Assembly (NCBI GenBank): GCA_013396915.1 | Contig: VWZL01000877.1 | Coordinates: 629,296-693,295, forward strand | DNA length: 64,000 nt | Source: Stercorarius parasiticus | Taxonomy: Eukaryota; Chordata; Aves; Charadriiformes; Stercorariidae | Direction of reading: 5' to 3' | Shown here: piece by piece, positions 46,402 to 60,096 of the stretch | How the letters are laid out: the number at the start of each line of letters is the position of its first letter | How positions within the stretch are numbered: the stretch's first letter is position 1 | Made by a program: the position numbers and the translations under genes | The notes under the pieces: generated by a model | What the model saw: only the letters and a program-made list of their open reading frames with translations | Told to the model about the DNA's origin: nothing | Databases searched by the model: none

Positions 46402-48723
46402 ACAAGTCGTACTGCTGGGTTTAAAGAAACAATAATGGACCTTCCTCAATTTCATACCATGGGAAAGCACTGCTTTTACTGTAATGAAGCTCATTTTTTT
46501 TCCCCGACGAAAAGGCGTCAGGGTTTAGCCGCTCCCTCACAGTGCTGGGGAGTTTAACATTCGCTAAAATATTCTAAAGGACTAGCACAGGATTTCAGTC
46601 CTAAAAATTCCACATCCATCAAAGAAGGTAGGAATTTTTATGTTAAAAGAAGAAAGATGCGCTGTTATAAGTCAGCAACTTAAATGCCTTTATCTATACA
46701 GCCTGCAAGACATCTGCAGAACATTCAGCAATTAAATATGCCCCCAGCTGAACAATAATGTTGCTGCTTGGTCTGCATATAAATTAGAGTGAGTTAAGGG
46801 TGGGTGTTCAAGCTGGGCTCTGTTGTTGTCAATATCCTATGCCATGAGCTGCCCTTGAAATCACCCTGGAGTCAGCAAAGGACACTTGTAAAGGTCCCGG
46901 CCACACATCTCTTCCCCCCTCACCCCAATAAAACAGAGCACAGAACCTTGAAAGAGGGGTAAGTACTAAACATTCATCAACTTAGCTTAGATTGTCTCTC
47001 AGCCTGCCAAAATATGCCTGTTTAAAAGGGATGGAGAAAGAAGAAAGAGGGCATGGAGTATTTCACCTCCAGGTCCCTGCTCCACATGAGCACCAAGCCA
47101 GGCTGGGAGCGGCTGGAGAATCTCACCTCCCACCCCAGCACCAGGGTTGTCCCAGGGGTGCCACCATGCACAGAGCTTAATTTTTAAGCTGCTGAACTCA
47201 CTGCAGCTTCCCCTGCTTGGCAGTTTTTGTTGAAGGGCCAACAGACTGTGTTTTCTCTGCCCCAGCAAATAGCCTGTCCAGCTGTGGTTTGGAGCTCCCA
47301 TGTGTGTGTGCGCGTATGGAGGAGCTGGAGAAAGCTGGGCAGAGAGCAGCTGCTTTTCTCCCACCGCATCATTTCTGAGGGTGACTAGAGGATGTTGGCA
47401 CACCCGGCTACCTGTGGGATTTTTATTAGAAATACGTCTTTTCTCTAGTGCCTTCTGTGTAAGGATCCTGAAGTATTTTAAAGATGTTAAGGTATTTCAT
47501 GAAGCTGCTGTATTGCTCTAGTGAGGAAGACAACCTGAGGAAGGAAATAGGTGCCCACTTGCATGTACAGCAGCTCCAGCTGCAGTTGCTCATGGGATAA
47601 CAGCCCCTGCTCTGGTCACTGGCCCCTCTCCTCTCCCAGAGGCCACCCCTTGCAGGAGCGGAGGTAGTGGGACAGACGCCTCTCCGTGCCTCTGTGGCTC
47701 CTGCAGGGGCTGGTGCGATGGTGTACATCCATCCTCGTCCCCCAGGGAAGCACAGGCAGATGGAGCAGGGAGGGCGCTGGCGCACAATGCTTTTTGTGCC
47801 CCTGCTCGGAGGCAGGGACAGGGTGCATGGGTGGAGAGCTGGGGGCATGGACATCCGCAGCAGCAGGGGCGAGATTTGCCAGAGCTCATCTTTCACAACC
47901 CCAAGGCATAAACTTCTCGGCTGGCTTACACCTTCCTTATGATTGTAGCATCTCTTTGCTTACATTAAATTGCCTTGAGATTAAAAAAAGGGGGGGGAAG
48001 AGCATTTGCCTGTTGGAGTTTATCCTCCCACAGAGCAACAAAGGCCACATTTGTATCTGAGAAAGAGAAACACTGGCTTGATCATTGCTCACAGTAGTAA
48101 CCTAGTGTGGATAACCTGGAGAGCACAAGAAAACACATAGCTACATGGCACTTGCATGTTAGCTGGGCTCAGGCACGTGTGGTTTTATAGTAAAAAATCC
48201 AGTTGGAGCTCTGTCTTCTGGGCAGAGCTTTCCATGTCACTTCTCAGCAGGAAGGAGCTACTTATTCTGTGCCTTGAATCTAATTTTAATAGCACCTTTC
48301 TTCATAAGCACTACAGAATATCTGCTTGCTTTCATCAATTTTATGGCAACAAACATCTCATACCTCCCTTTCTTTGTCAGCTTTTTTTTTTTTTTGGCTA
48401 TTTAAAAAGAAGCCCTGAATTTAGCCTGGTACAAATAGCACTTGACTTGTTAGAGGTGATATAATGGGATAAAGGAACTTACAGTATGCAGGGTAACAGC
48501 CCTGCATGTCTTGGTAACCATATAAGCTTCTGGGGGAAAGGTACAGAAATATCCAGAAGCAGTAAATATAGTAAGGTATGCATAGGGCAACTACAGACCA
48601 TTAGCTAGGGACCCATAATGGAACATTGCCATCTTTAAAGGCATTTTTGTTTCTACAATTTTTATGACAGTTTTATGGCAATTCTGTAACTACTGTACTT
48701 CACTGCTTCACAGTGATTCCTTT
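46402..48723. other. Unique stretch, no gene seen
   Basis: GC-richer around 47050-47900, which opens overlapping frames on both strands without family signature. A poly-T run lies near 48380-48395. Confidence 0.5.
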
Positions 48724-48945
48724 TTATCTCTTGAGATTATTCCAGGATGTTAGGATGTAATATATGGAGAGAAGAACAATCATTGCATAGCAAGCTACAC
48801 ATAAAAGAGTCATATAATCAATTGCTCTGATGTCATAAAAGTCACAGTCCACTGATCTGATGTCACTGTGATGGATTGGGACTTTTAATGCTTCATTTAT
48901 GGCGTTTAAAAAAAAAGGGGAAAGGGTGGTTATGTCAAAACACAT
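48724..48945 (-). CDS. Hypothetical 73-residue ORF with one hydrophobic segment
   Basis: This minus-strand frame encodes 73 residues. A polar first half contains HHSDIRSVDCDFYDIRAID, and a hydrophobic stretch at about residues 45-65 (MTLLCVACYAMIVLLSIYYI) is followed by a short basic tail ending in NNLKR. A single-pass membrane micropeptide or a terminal exon would look like this. However, I do not recognise it, the start context is unremarkable and the region is AT-rich, so chance is the more likely explanation. Confidence 0.12.
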   Translation of the reverse strand: MCFDITTLSPFFLNAINEALKVPIHHSDIRSVDCDFYDIRAIDYMTLLCVACYAMIVLLSIYYILTSWNNLKR

Positions 48946-51900
48946 GCCATTCTTAATGTGGCATTAACAGAGCTAAATGGGATGCAGTGATACTTATTTA
49001 TTTGACCGCAGAACTGTGATCCAAATTCAATGTTAACAGCATAGATGTGGCTACTCCTGTAAGCTTTTGGAAACCAGTGGGCGAGGGCCAGGAGCAATGA
49101 ATATTTCCTCCAGCTGAGGGTCTCCTCTGATGTTTTAATTAGTAATAAGGGAACTAAGGGCTCAGCCATGACTTTGCCCCAGGTCAGGGGCAGCACATGA
49201 CTGCACTACCCAAGGAGCAGCCTGGGAGGCTGTGGCTGGTGGTGTTGCAGTCTGCTCCTGCTTCCCACATGTTTTGGCAAAGGAAATATCTCCGACTTGC
49301 CCTTTCCTTGCTTGCAGTAACCAGCACGTGGGGAGAGGAAGAGAAGCCGTGGCTGGAACAAAGGTCTGCAAGTGTTTCCATGGGCAGAGCTGAATGGATG
49401 CAGCAGTCACGCAGAGGTGGCTCTCCTCCCTTCACTGTTGTCCATGGCCAGGGAAAGCTGTTTGAAAGGGAATATGTCATGGCCCTTAGTTTCCAGGTGA
49501 GACAGTGCAAGTGGGTCAAGTGGGGCCATAAGATTCAAGGCATCCATAGGTCACATATGGTTAGGATTTAGGGCTAGAAAACTGTCCTCTTTCAGTTTTT
49601 ATGCTCCTGAAGCAATAGGACCTTTGGAGGGCTGTGGGCTGGTACCACTTTCATGGTCATTGTGTGATGAGAGGAGGGACTATATTACTTTGTCAAGGGA
49701 GGAATTTGAGGCTGGCATTTCCCATCCTGGCAGTCAGCCACGGCCCTCTACTGAAACACACGGCTGTTTCTGCTCAAATTTTTAACATCCTGGTCTTTGA
49801 AAGTGTCACTGACAGATTTCAGGGTCTGTGCATGCTGGGGACAGGCACATGTGCATGACGAGGGACAGCTCATGAGGCCTGGGCTCATGGGACTTGGTTT
49901 GATTTTGACTCATGTTAAGAAGCTTTTCTTTGCAACCTAGAGGACTGCAAAAATAAAGTTACTCTTTAGCAAATACCACAGCGATGAAATCACCACGTAC
50001 ACGGGTGCTACGCGCAAGAGCACCACTACCTCAGTTTGCGATAGGCATTCAAGTTTTTGCACCTGGACAGGCTCAGGTCTGGAAAAAAACAACTTGAGTC
50101 ATTCCCATGTAACAATCTTGCTCGTCCTGGCTGCAGTTAAAAGATGATCCTTGTCACGTTGCCAGAGACATTATCACTCTTCTGCCAGTGCTGCTCCTAG
50201 CTCCCCTCTCCCTCCCCGCACCTCCCCTGCTCTCCAGCCTCCACTTTGCTTTCACTTCCTTGCCCATAAAGTCCCCTCAGCCTAAGAATGTTCCTCTTGG
50301 CTCAGCAAAAGTGAACACCGTGCCCTTGGGAGCATTTCAAGCAGGCTCTCCAGGGCATATCAACCCAGTGCTGGAAAGGACCTGTGGGGTCACAGCCAGG
50401 TAAGACGAGACCTCCCCGCCACGGTGAGATGGTGCATGGTCCCACTTAGGGCCTGGTGCCTGCTAGCCTGGGAACAGAAGATCTCAATCACAGAGTGGGA
50501 TCCTCTGACTTCACTTGGAAACCTATTGAAGGTTCCCTGGGCAAAAGCAAAGGCGTTCATGTTTGTGTTCTGGCACCATGAATCCTCTGAATCTCACGAG
50601 AGGGCTTTCGCCACCACCAGAAGCCCCTGACAGAACCACCACCCGGCGCTGCTCCGCATCTTCCCTGATATCCAGCATATTTTCTCCTCCTCAAAGGCAA
50701 AGTTCTAAGAGAAGCCAAGCCAAGGGATCCATTCCAGATATCTGTACTAGTGCATATTTTTTTCACCATCATTTTTTAAAGTATCATACAGTCCCTTCAT
50801 GTTGAAAGCAGTGTAAGACAACTCCAATTTCATGCCCTCAGGCCTGAATAAAAGAATAAAAACAACACAACATTTGCATCTGTTTAACAGGCTCTGTTCT
50901 AGAAGTCTCCATGCAGGAAAAAAATATGGGGGGAAAAGCCCCATCACTCCAGGTTAAATGGAGCCGTTCAGAGAGTACTGTGGTAAGGAAAGGCAGGGAA
51001 GAAAATTATTGTCACAAATGACCTAAGAATTCATGGCCTTACGATTGCAAGCACAAAGTCTAAAAAGGTTACATTCTCTTGCTTCTCTGCCTACCCCCGA
51101 TATCAATGAACATCAGCTAAAGGTGGCTGAAGAACCAATTTCATGCATCTACTGTAGAAGGAAATGAACTGAGCCAAGGGCAAAAATAAAATTATACAAA
51201 TGTTATTATAGACTAGCCTGCTTCTGTCCTAGTTTAATTCAAATTTCAGTGCTGCAGGCTTTGCTGCTGGCAGTAGCCTTCCTGAATAAATCAACATTTG
51301 CTTACATCTAAATTATTAGAGAAACTTGTGACTTTGTTTATTGTATAAATTATACGCAAGGTTAAAGCATTAACTGTTCAACGGGCTTTGTGCAGCCACA
51401 CAATTGCTCCCATCCCCCCCAAACCTTTCTCCCCCAAACACCATTTTGAGGACAAGCCATCCAGGGAGGGCTCTGTGGGGGCTGCCCAGCAGGAGCACGG
51501 CTAAAGGCACAATTTCAGGGCCTTTTTCTCCATTGCATTGCCCCAGGGGAAAATAATTTACTGCCGAGCAGAGCACAGAGGGGATGCAAAGCACCATTGT
51601 GCTGACTGGGTAGCGCTTCAGACCTAGTTTGCAGGAGCGTTCATGGCTGCGGGAGGTGATGGGGAGAGCGGCCTTCTGTGCCCAGGCACGTTTCCAGGTG
51701 GCAGGAAGACATCTGCTGCTACCAAGAATGTTGTGGTGGGTGGAGGGGACTCCTTTTGCTATGGCCTGTCTTGCTGGGACCGTAGCAGCCCAGGGGCTGG
51801 GACCACAGCAGCTTAGGGTCTCCAGCGAGCTCGAGTGTGCGTGGGCCCCAGAGCCCCCATGGGTTTTCCAAGCTTCATGGTGACCGCTGCTGAATTTCAG

Positions 51901-53100
51901 CTGGGAAGATGCTCATTAAGAAACCCAAGCTGCTTCATCGCTCTCACCACGCACGTCCCAGCCCCGAAGAAGCCAGGGGCTGGTGGGGCAGACAGAGCCC
52001 CGCCCCCACCTGCCAGCTCTGGGTCTGTGTAGTAACAGCTGGTATGGTCTCTCCCAACAGGACTCATTCTCCATAGCTGCTTTCCTTACTGCTCCCCAGT
52101 TGGTAAACAAGGGATTTTGCTTTCCCTTGGAAACACTATCCTATTGCAAAGAAAAGCCCCGCTGTAACAGTCTGAAGCACTGCAGCGGTATAACTTCAAA
52201 CTGCAATATCTGGGATTATTGCTACAAAGTACTGAAGGATCCTCTTTTCAAAAGAAAGCAAGCAAAAAACCCCAAGGACTGCTTCTCCCCCAAAGCCAGT
52301 ACCTCTCATAGACCAGTTGGTACTGTGCTTTTTGTCACAAGTATGTCACCGCATAGCAGCTGAGTAAACCTTTTCCACAAAGGTATCAAATGCCGCTAGC
52401 TCAGGGTCTAGGATATGGAATCCAAATATATGTCTCCTGGGTTCCTGCACTGAAATACTATCAGGAGGTTTCTGTGGCCAGACTGAACTGAATATTTTAT
52501 TTACATTTCATTTACACTTACAAATTAATATACACTTTCAGTGCTGTTAAAGGGCCATTGAACAGAGCTGTAGTTTTATATTCAGCAACAGGATGTAATT
52601 TCCCTATCAATAAAATAGTTGTTTGTTTTTCTCTGCACTCGATTATTATGGAAATTTCACAGTTTCTCAGCTACAGTGATGTCTAGTGAAATGAGCAGGC
52701 CACTTATGTGGAATTTTTTTCAAGCGTCCTTACTCTTTTCCATTTATGCTAATGTTATTTCATGCTAATAGCAGACTATATTTTGCTTTGATACTATTAA
52801 AACCTGACTGGCTTGAGTAAAGGGAACATTTTTATAATACTTTCTGGAAATGATATAACACAGTAAAACCATCTCCATTAGGAGCGTGCTTTTGGACGAG
52901 ACTCTGCTTCCCCGCCCTTCAATCCAGAAACAGAGAAATCCTTTAGACGTAAATTAATTTCACTGACTCTTTTTCCTATTTTCGTTCTTTGTAAATGATA
53001 ACTTACTGTGTAATTTAGCTATGCTGTAAGGAGCTCTTCTTCCAAGAGGAATTCGGGAAGCATATATTGTTTATCTCAGCCTGTGAACATGAGGTTTACA
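48946..53100. other. Unique stretch, no gene seen
   Basis: Overlapping open frames at 49162-49571 and 51629-52363 follow GC-richer composition and show no domain. No interspersed repeat recognised. Confidence 0.5.
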
Positions 53101-53125
53101 AATCCCATTACCAAATAATGGGATT
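53101..53125. repeat. 10-bp perfect inverted repeat, 5-base loop
   Basis: AATCCCATTA (53101-53110) pairs exactly with TAATGGGATT (53116-53125). Each arm carries a TAATCC-type motif (TAATGGGATTGG on the right), resembling the K50 homeodomain (OTX/PITX/CRX) site GGATTA only loosely. A compact hairpin-forming site of unknown role. Confidence 0.7.
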
Positions 53126-56100
53126 GGAGTTCCTGTTTCAATTTTTATGCATCCTCTTGCAAAAATGTGCCCTCCTTCTCCCTCCAGAATAGCTGAGATC
53201 TTCCTTCTCCATTGGACAGGGCTCTGTATCGTGATAACCTGTCCTGGTTTCCTTCTTCAGGGTTGCCACAAACTTCAGCAGGGCCGTGCCCGCAGAGCCG
53301 GAGCATGACCTTTAAACACGAGAAATTCACTTTCAGCCTGAAATGCAAACTAAAGTGAACTCCAGCTCCATCACCCCTAATGTATATCAGATCCGTGAGA
53401 GGGGACTAGCTGATTGAAAAGACTCAGTGCAGAAAATGTAATTAATATTTAGGCATTTCTAACTACAGAGTACGTCTGTCTTCTGTAATTGCTCAGTTTG
53501 TGCCTGCCTTCAGAGCCTCCCACCCCAGTGGCACTGAAAACAGTGCTGAGGAAAACGGGTTCAGGTTCCCCGCACGCACCCTGCTGGAGAAGGTGCCTGT
53601 GAATCCCATGGCCGTTTTGGGGGAGATGTCCCAACGGAAGCGAAGTCTTCCTTGGCCACACGCTGCTGCCTCTGAGCTCGTACACGGGGGAGAAATCTGG
53701 CACAGTGATATCTTCCCTCAGTTGGAAAATTTGCCTCGTCTGACTGACAAGCCTGGGCACCGAGGTCAGCTGGGAGGCCTGGCTGAACAGAAGGCTGTAA
53801 TGAAGACATTTTCTCTCTCCTGGCTGACCTCCTACAGCCGACAGATTTGAATAGCCTCTTCCCCAGCTGACAAAATGAAATACAGGCTAGCAGAGATCAA
53901 AAGCACTTACTATTTATCTATCTAGTTATTCATAAAGTCCCTCATCACCATGCAATCTGAAAGCCTCCAATGAACCGGGGAGAGTTCCCTGGGGCCAAGA
54001 GCCTCCAGTCCTTCCTCACAGCAATCAAAATTGCTTCCTGAGGGTTTTTGTGGTTTTGTTTTTTTTTTTTATTCTTTCTCCTACTCAGAATTTTTATCCA
54101 TTACTGCAGATCATTGTGGGGATTAAAGGGAAGATTGAATCAACCGGGCAAAAGGCTTTGGCTGCATTTGCATGCATTCTCGGCTGGCTCCAGTGGTCTA
54201 GCTTCTGATCAAAACACTTATTTTAAGCGTAAAAAAGTGGCTGAAAAGAGGAATTAAAAGTTCCCAACCACAAAGTCCTATATAAGAGGAAACTAACATA
54301 GACAAAACTACCATTTTAAGACCGAGACGGGACGTGTTTCACACACTGAAAAGACAGGTAAGTGCATGGATGAAATATTTTTACAAAAACATAAAGAATT
54401 TCCCGGTGGGAGTTTTCTCCTTTCTTGCGATTTGCACAGTGCTTTGACTGTCGGTCACACAAAGCCAATAACTCATTGCTGTTATTTAGGGAAGGAAAAT
54501 GCGTGTTAGGTGAGTGACTTGACAAGTGAGTCTCCCCCGAGATGGAGGCAGCAGCAGATGGGTGTTGGTAGAGAAAGGTGGAAAAATCCTCTGTTGTAAC
54601 AAAGGATTTTAAACATTTTGGTCAGGAAAAAATGTCTCTGAACGTGTTTCTACTCGGTTAGATATTGTCCTGTTCTGTTCTCATTCTGCTCTCCCAAGTA
54701 CGTCGGACCACACAAGGGTTGTGTGTCATGGTACAGGCAGATAACACCAGGCTCAATGCATTTGTCTGAACACTGGGGACTTGTGCCATGGGAAGAATAG
54801 AGGGCGTTACATGGGCCCCCAGCTGCCACTCCAGGCTCCTGCTGGCCATACCTGCTGGTCGCCCCAGCCTCACCTAACCCACTGACATCTCAGCGGCCAT
54901 CAGCAGGCAACTGCATCACACCGCTGCCTCGGCAGCTCCTCTCTCACCCAATTTTGGTGCTGGCTACGGTGAGCAAAATACAGAGATGTTGGCATCTGGG
55001 TGCTTTCCCACAGCATCAGTAAATCCTGGTCTTCTCCTCTTATGCTGGGCATTGGGTTCATAGCTGGAGAAGACCTGACAAGGCCAATCACACATCTTTG
55101 GAACCCAACCCTCTGTCTTGGCTCAAAAACCGACAACTTAATATTATTGAAATTCTGTCTAAAATCTTCATGCTGGCCTGACACCAGGCTCTGTAAGGCA
55201 TAACCCTTTAAGTTGCTAGGATTAATCCCCTGCATAATCAATGTTATTGAATAAATACAGTACCAACTCTAGCAATTCTTTTCATGAGTTTTACACATTA
55301 AGCGTTTGTCTTAAAAACCCAGCTCCTGAAGGCACTGTTGCTTACAAATTTCAAGATCTTTTTAGCGAAAGTGTTAATAAAGAAAAAAAATGAAAACAAA
55401 AAAGACTATTTCTTTAAAAACATTCCTATAATTATTACATTTTTTCATGATGTCTCAAAATCTGATTAATAATTTCTGAAAATCTGCATCATGATTACCG
55501 AACCCTTACTGCTAGCATTACTAAAAATATCATGGCATTGATTTTTCCAAGCACGCACTCCAGCTTTACACAAAAGCAAATATATGTTTGGCATCTGATA
55601 TCAAAGTATGACATCAAATCTGATATCTGCAAGGAAGTTTGGCTCTTGATTTTCATCTGCATCCTGTTCTTCTTTCCGTAGTCTTCCAGTCTAAACTAAA
55701 AACTAAACCCAGGACTGTCAAGGGACTGCAAAATGGTCATCAGGTAAGACCAACTGATAAACAGCCTACTATGCCTTGGCATTGATGCTACTAGTTTCTT
55801 TTGAGACTTCAGGCAAGTTTTTTGATTGGTCTTTGCTCTGTTCCCTACTTGTTGGCCTTTTTTTATATCACTCTTCCACTTCTTATGGGTATCATAAGAC
55901 CAAAGTCTTTACTGTTTGAGAGGTGCTGGGATACTTCAGTGATGAACATCCTAGAGTTTCTACTAACAAATTATGAAAAAATTTAGTTAAGGGATGCTGG
56001 TGTTTGCTTCTTCTGATTCACATTAAACAGTCAATGATTTATTACAAACTTGTTAATTAATAATGTGGCCAACCTGATGATTAAAAAGAAACCCAAAGCA

Positions 56101-58522
56101 ACAGAGAGGAGAACCTCTACTGGATTATCTTATGGAAAATGCAATCAGGCCTTGAAAGCAAGCTAAAAATAAAACTAATATCTTCTTCATTGACCCCAGG
56201 CAGTTGCAATTGGATAAAGCACTCTTCAGTTTGTTCCCAGCAGTTTTGTGCAGTGTTGCTCTATAATAGGACTAGCAAGTGTGTTCTGCTTGGAGGAAGA
56301 TTCGTCTTGACTCTGTGTGGGAATTTTGAGTTTGAATGAAGCCTTAGAAGAATCATATTTCAGGTGCCTATAATTTTATAAACACAGAGTCAGAGAGAAG
56401 TGATTGCTGTCATGGACGTACCTACTTACACCTTTATTTAAACATTTGAATGGCGTGAGCCGTGGTATAGGTCATTAATGTGACAGGGCAGAAAAACCTG
56501 GTTTGAAATAAATCTGTCCTTTACTGCCCAGGCGTGGCAGGCCTTCCTTTATTCTGTAATTTGGCTGTACAGGAGAGTGCAGTAGTGGAGTTCCATTTCA
56601 GTGGACCAGTTTGTGGTTTTATCACAGAGTTTATTTTGTAATTGTAAATATATGAAACTATTTTAAGTTTACACCAAGAATCACTGCAGAAAATACATTA
56701 AAACTATACTACACCTGTCACGGAAACAAATCTAATGTCTGGTGAAGTGCCCTTTGCATGTTTATTTGATAGTCTTCAGTCTCATAGTTGTTAATTTGCA
56801 AAATTCAGCAATTAATAGTGGGACTTCTGCTAGCTAGTGCTAATTAGCCAAATTCTGTGATATGTTTAAAAGCTTATTGGAATGGTATTCTGAGCTCCAA
56901 ACTGTTCTGCCCACATCACATACCATATAAATCACGCACAGAGCGGTGCAGGGGGTAATAAGCTCCAGTGTCCTGTATGTATAAACAGCCTTGATTTTTT
57001 GGTTAGGAGCATAATGTTCTATCACATAAGAAACCCGGGCTGTGGTGTTAACCTCACCTAGCTCAGAGTTTAGGAGCATCGCAGAGGTGATATTTTCAGC
57101 CTTGGAGGGATAATGTATCATACCTGAGCACCTTGTTCACAGCAGTATTGCAGTCCTGAAACAGGCTATCATCACTTCTCGGGGCTGATGGCTTTGTGCT
57201 GCAAGGTAGCAGTGGCTCCTAATACTGTGAGGAGAGGGGGTGTGGGTGTGGAAGGACAGAATTTAATGAGGAACAGTACTTTGCAGTAGCGCATAAAATT
57301 CCTCAGGCTTTGTGTCCCCGTAAGCTCTGGGTAAATGAGGATAGGCACAAATAACTTGGACTTTCACCTTAAAAAAAAAAAAAAGAAGAAAAAAGTGTTT
57401 ATATCACTGTACAGTTATGCAGGGATCATTCAGGGAGCTTTACTTGTAAGTGTTGTCTGCACTGATTGCTTCAGCGCTACATGATTACACACAGCCACCC
57501 CTAAAGCAAGGCCTGGCTTTTGCTCAAGCTGGCACACAAACCTAAACCCTGCCCTTCCCCAGGACAGAGGACACCAAGTGGCAGTGTCATGGGACATATG
57601 CCATAAAGTCTCCAGTTCTGTGCCCTCCTCTGTCCAAGGGGCTTCAACCTCCTCTCTAATGCCCAGCTGAAGGGACCTGAAGGATGGGGGTCATTGAACT
57701 GGCCCTCCCTCTTGCCAATTCCTCCATCCAAGGGCAGCCACAGTTGGGGAAATGACCTGCTCCTTATCTGGCCAGCTGTTAAAAAAAAAAGGAATGCCAT
57801 GATCCACTTGGGACAGGGTTCCAGTCAGTGACCTCAGCCTGTGAAGAGGTAAAACTGAAGATATACCTGTTTGCCTAGTTTCCTGCCACATTGTGCTAAG
57901 CCCGAGGAGGCTGCAATTACGTTGCAAAGTGTATCGTCTGTTTTGGCTTCATTATGAGGTGCCCAGGCTTTTGTCAAGCACTGTGTATTGTGTTTTGACA
58001 CAAACTTTTGCAGTGATTGGGCACTCAAAAGTTAGCTACTAGCAAAATGACATCGCACTGCCAGAAAAAATTCAAGACATGTTTTGTGCCTCTAGATGTC
58101 AAGCTTGAAGCAGCCCATAAGCACATGCTAAGAAATGGGTTCAGCACTGGCAGAGAAGTGTGGTACTTGATATGCTGGTGTTGAAAACCTAAAAAGCTGA
58201 TCATGATGCTGCAGTAACACAAACACAGCTTTCAGGCAAGCCGACTTGCTGAAGGGAACCATGTCTGTGCCCACCGATGACTCTTTGACTCTTTGTCATT
58301 TCAGTGGGGGATTCTACCCAGGGTGATCAGGCTTGATTTTGCCTAGCTGGGAAAAATGACAAAATCCAAATCCAAAACATTATGACTATGAGAAAAATGA
58401 TTGCATGGCTTCTACGCCGGTCCACTTTGAGTGCTTGGCGTTCCTTTTCCACTGCCATAAAAGTAGAAACAGCAGAAGTGGATGCCAAAACTAGACATCT
58501 CCACTCTTGTTGTAGCTACAGA
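53126..58522. other. Unique stretch, no gene seen
   Basis: A poly-T run is at 54058-54070 and a poly-A run at 57370-57384. Frames at 53449-53850 overlap on both strands. A minus-strand 49-base splice-flanked stretch at 56924-56972 was considered and not accepted. Confidence 0.5.
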
Positions 58523-58571
58523 GCTTCTGACATGTCCACAGGATGCAGGAACAGAGGTACATGTCAGAAGC
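58523..58571. repeat. 13-bp perfect inverted repeat (stem-loop)
   Basis: GCTTCTGACATGT (58523-58535) is the exact reverse complement of ACATGTCAGAAGC (58559-58571), with a 23-base spacer. A 13-bp uninterrupted stem is longer than the other hairpins in the window. It is not a microRNA precursor, which needs a longer imperfect stem of about 30 bp. No flanking transposon is recognised. Confidence 0.85.
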
Positions 58572-60096
58572 ACAGGTGGTAGGTATGATTAGGAAACAGA
58601 ATGCATGTGCAAGGATGGTCTTGCACCTGCTGCTGGTGCTGCAGAGTGAAGTTACAGGTGCATGTTCTTTCTGCATTGAACAGCACAGGTTGAAGTTGTT
58701 CCTGTCCTAGTTGCTGGAAGTTGCTGCCGGGAGACATGATGCAGTGAGAGCTCCCGGGCAAGGCAGCTGGGTGAGGTTACACAGCTGAGGGAGGCAGTTT
58801 TGCTAACTGTCTGGCTTGAAGCAGATGAGGAAGGGCTTGAGTGCCCTTTTCTTGGCAGAACTAAGGTGACAATGCTTTCTGGTAAGGGCATGGTAACCCC
58901 CAGTTAGGAATGATAGTCTTTGACAGGCACAGCTGTTTGCAGAATCCATGACCCAGTATGAAAACTTCAAGTGCCACTGGAAAATTAGCTAGACAGTGGC
59001 AAACATAATATTTACAGATAGGAAAAATCTAGCCAGGCTTTTAGGCATTAGAAGGCTAGGGCACATGGTACGGTGGCAGCCACAGGGTTGCAGGACTCCT
59101 GGCTCACATCTCCCTCCTCCAGCCTGTCCCCACTTCTGCCTTCCAGCTTCCCCCAGAGGCAGAGTGAGCTGGAGGGGTGACACAAGGGATGTCCTCCCCC
59201 ATGCTGGCATCCAGCATGGTCTGTCCAGCAGCAGAGCTCCGATATGAAAGAAAGCACACACACAGCCTGCAGTTTTGGCTGCCTGCAAAAGCAAGAGCTG
59301 GCCCTCAGCCCTGGCAGCTGGAATGCAGAAGTGCAAAGTGAAAGGAACAAAAGCACTGCTTCCTTTCTCTCCTCTTTATCTATTTATTCAGTTAGTTAAT
59401 CTAGTTTGGGATGCTGTCTGTTCTGTGGGCAGCCTGTGCCATCCCCAAGCTACTGCGACCTTGATTAAATCCAAGTACTTTAATAAGGAGAGAGCTATAG
59501 CTGTGCACGGTGGTCCCACACTGTGCAAACAGCAGTAGGGAAGTGAGTTACACATAGTGACAGATGCAGAGCACGAACGTAGGTGTTAAACCTGCATGCA
59601 GCTCACAGCCCAACAGGGCTGGCTTCGCCCCATGGCTGAAGAGTTGGAAGTTGACAGATTGTGTGGGTTTTTCACGGTAGGTCTTAAAAACAGAAGCCAC
59701 AACACCTTTCTTTCATCTGACTGGAGGTTTGCTTGGGAAAGTTCAGCAGAAATTTTTCCTTTCCTTTCTGGGCCTTCTTCCCAGAGGTGAATCCTAGTTT
59801 TGTCATACTTGGCAAAATTGTGCAAAAGGGATTTTGATAAGAGCCCACCTCAGGTAGGTAAACAACACAAAATGAAAGATGGCTTTAGCGTTGAATTTTG
59901 CATATGATTGCATTAAAATCCCTCGTAAGAGCTGAAGTGTTGATCTTCCTGGTTTCAGCTCTCCTCTTTTACAGCATCTTCATTCTGTGTGGATCCCTTA
60001 CCATTAGCAAGTCTGAGATCCATGAACTTGAAAAGGCTAGAAAGAAGGAGAGGAAGGAGAGAAAATGATCTCAGAGATATTATTTTAATCTCTTGA
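58572..60096. other. Unique stretch, no gene seen
   Basis: Minus-strand frames at 58564-58891 are serine/threonine-rich in one phase and glutamine-rich in another, suggesting composition bias rather than coding. No repeat recognised. Confidence 0.45.

Noticed and set aside
47426..48060. Several overlapping frames of 70-156 codons on both strands
   Set aside because: Locally GC-rich composition depletes stop codons in all frames; Pro/Ser/Gly/Arg-rich peptides without family signature.
53449..53850. Overlapping frames of 82-116 codons on both strands
   Set aside because: No recognisable motif, and antisense overlap suggests composition rather than coding.
56924..56972. 49-base minus-strand stretch with ACAG before it and GTATGT after it, reading DTGAYYPLHRSVRDLY
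   Set aside because: The polypyrimidine tract is poor, the stretch is too short to judge coding, and no partner exon was found nearby.
58523..58571. Possible microRNA precursor
   Set aside because: Stem of only 13 bp is too short for Drosha/Dicer processing, and neither arm matches a microRNA that I know.
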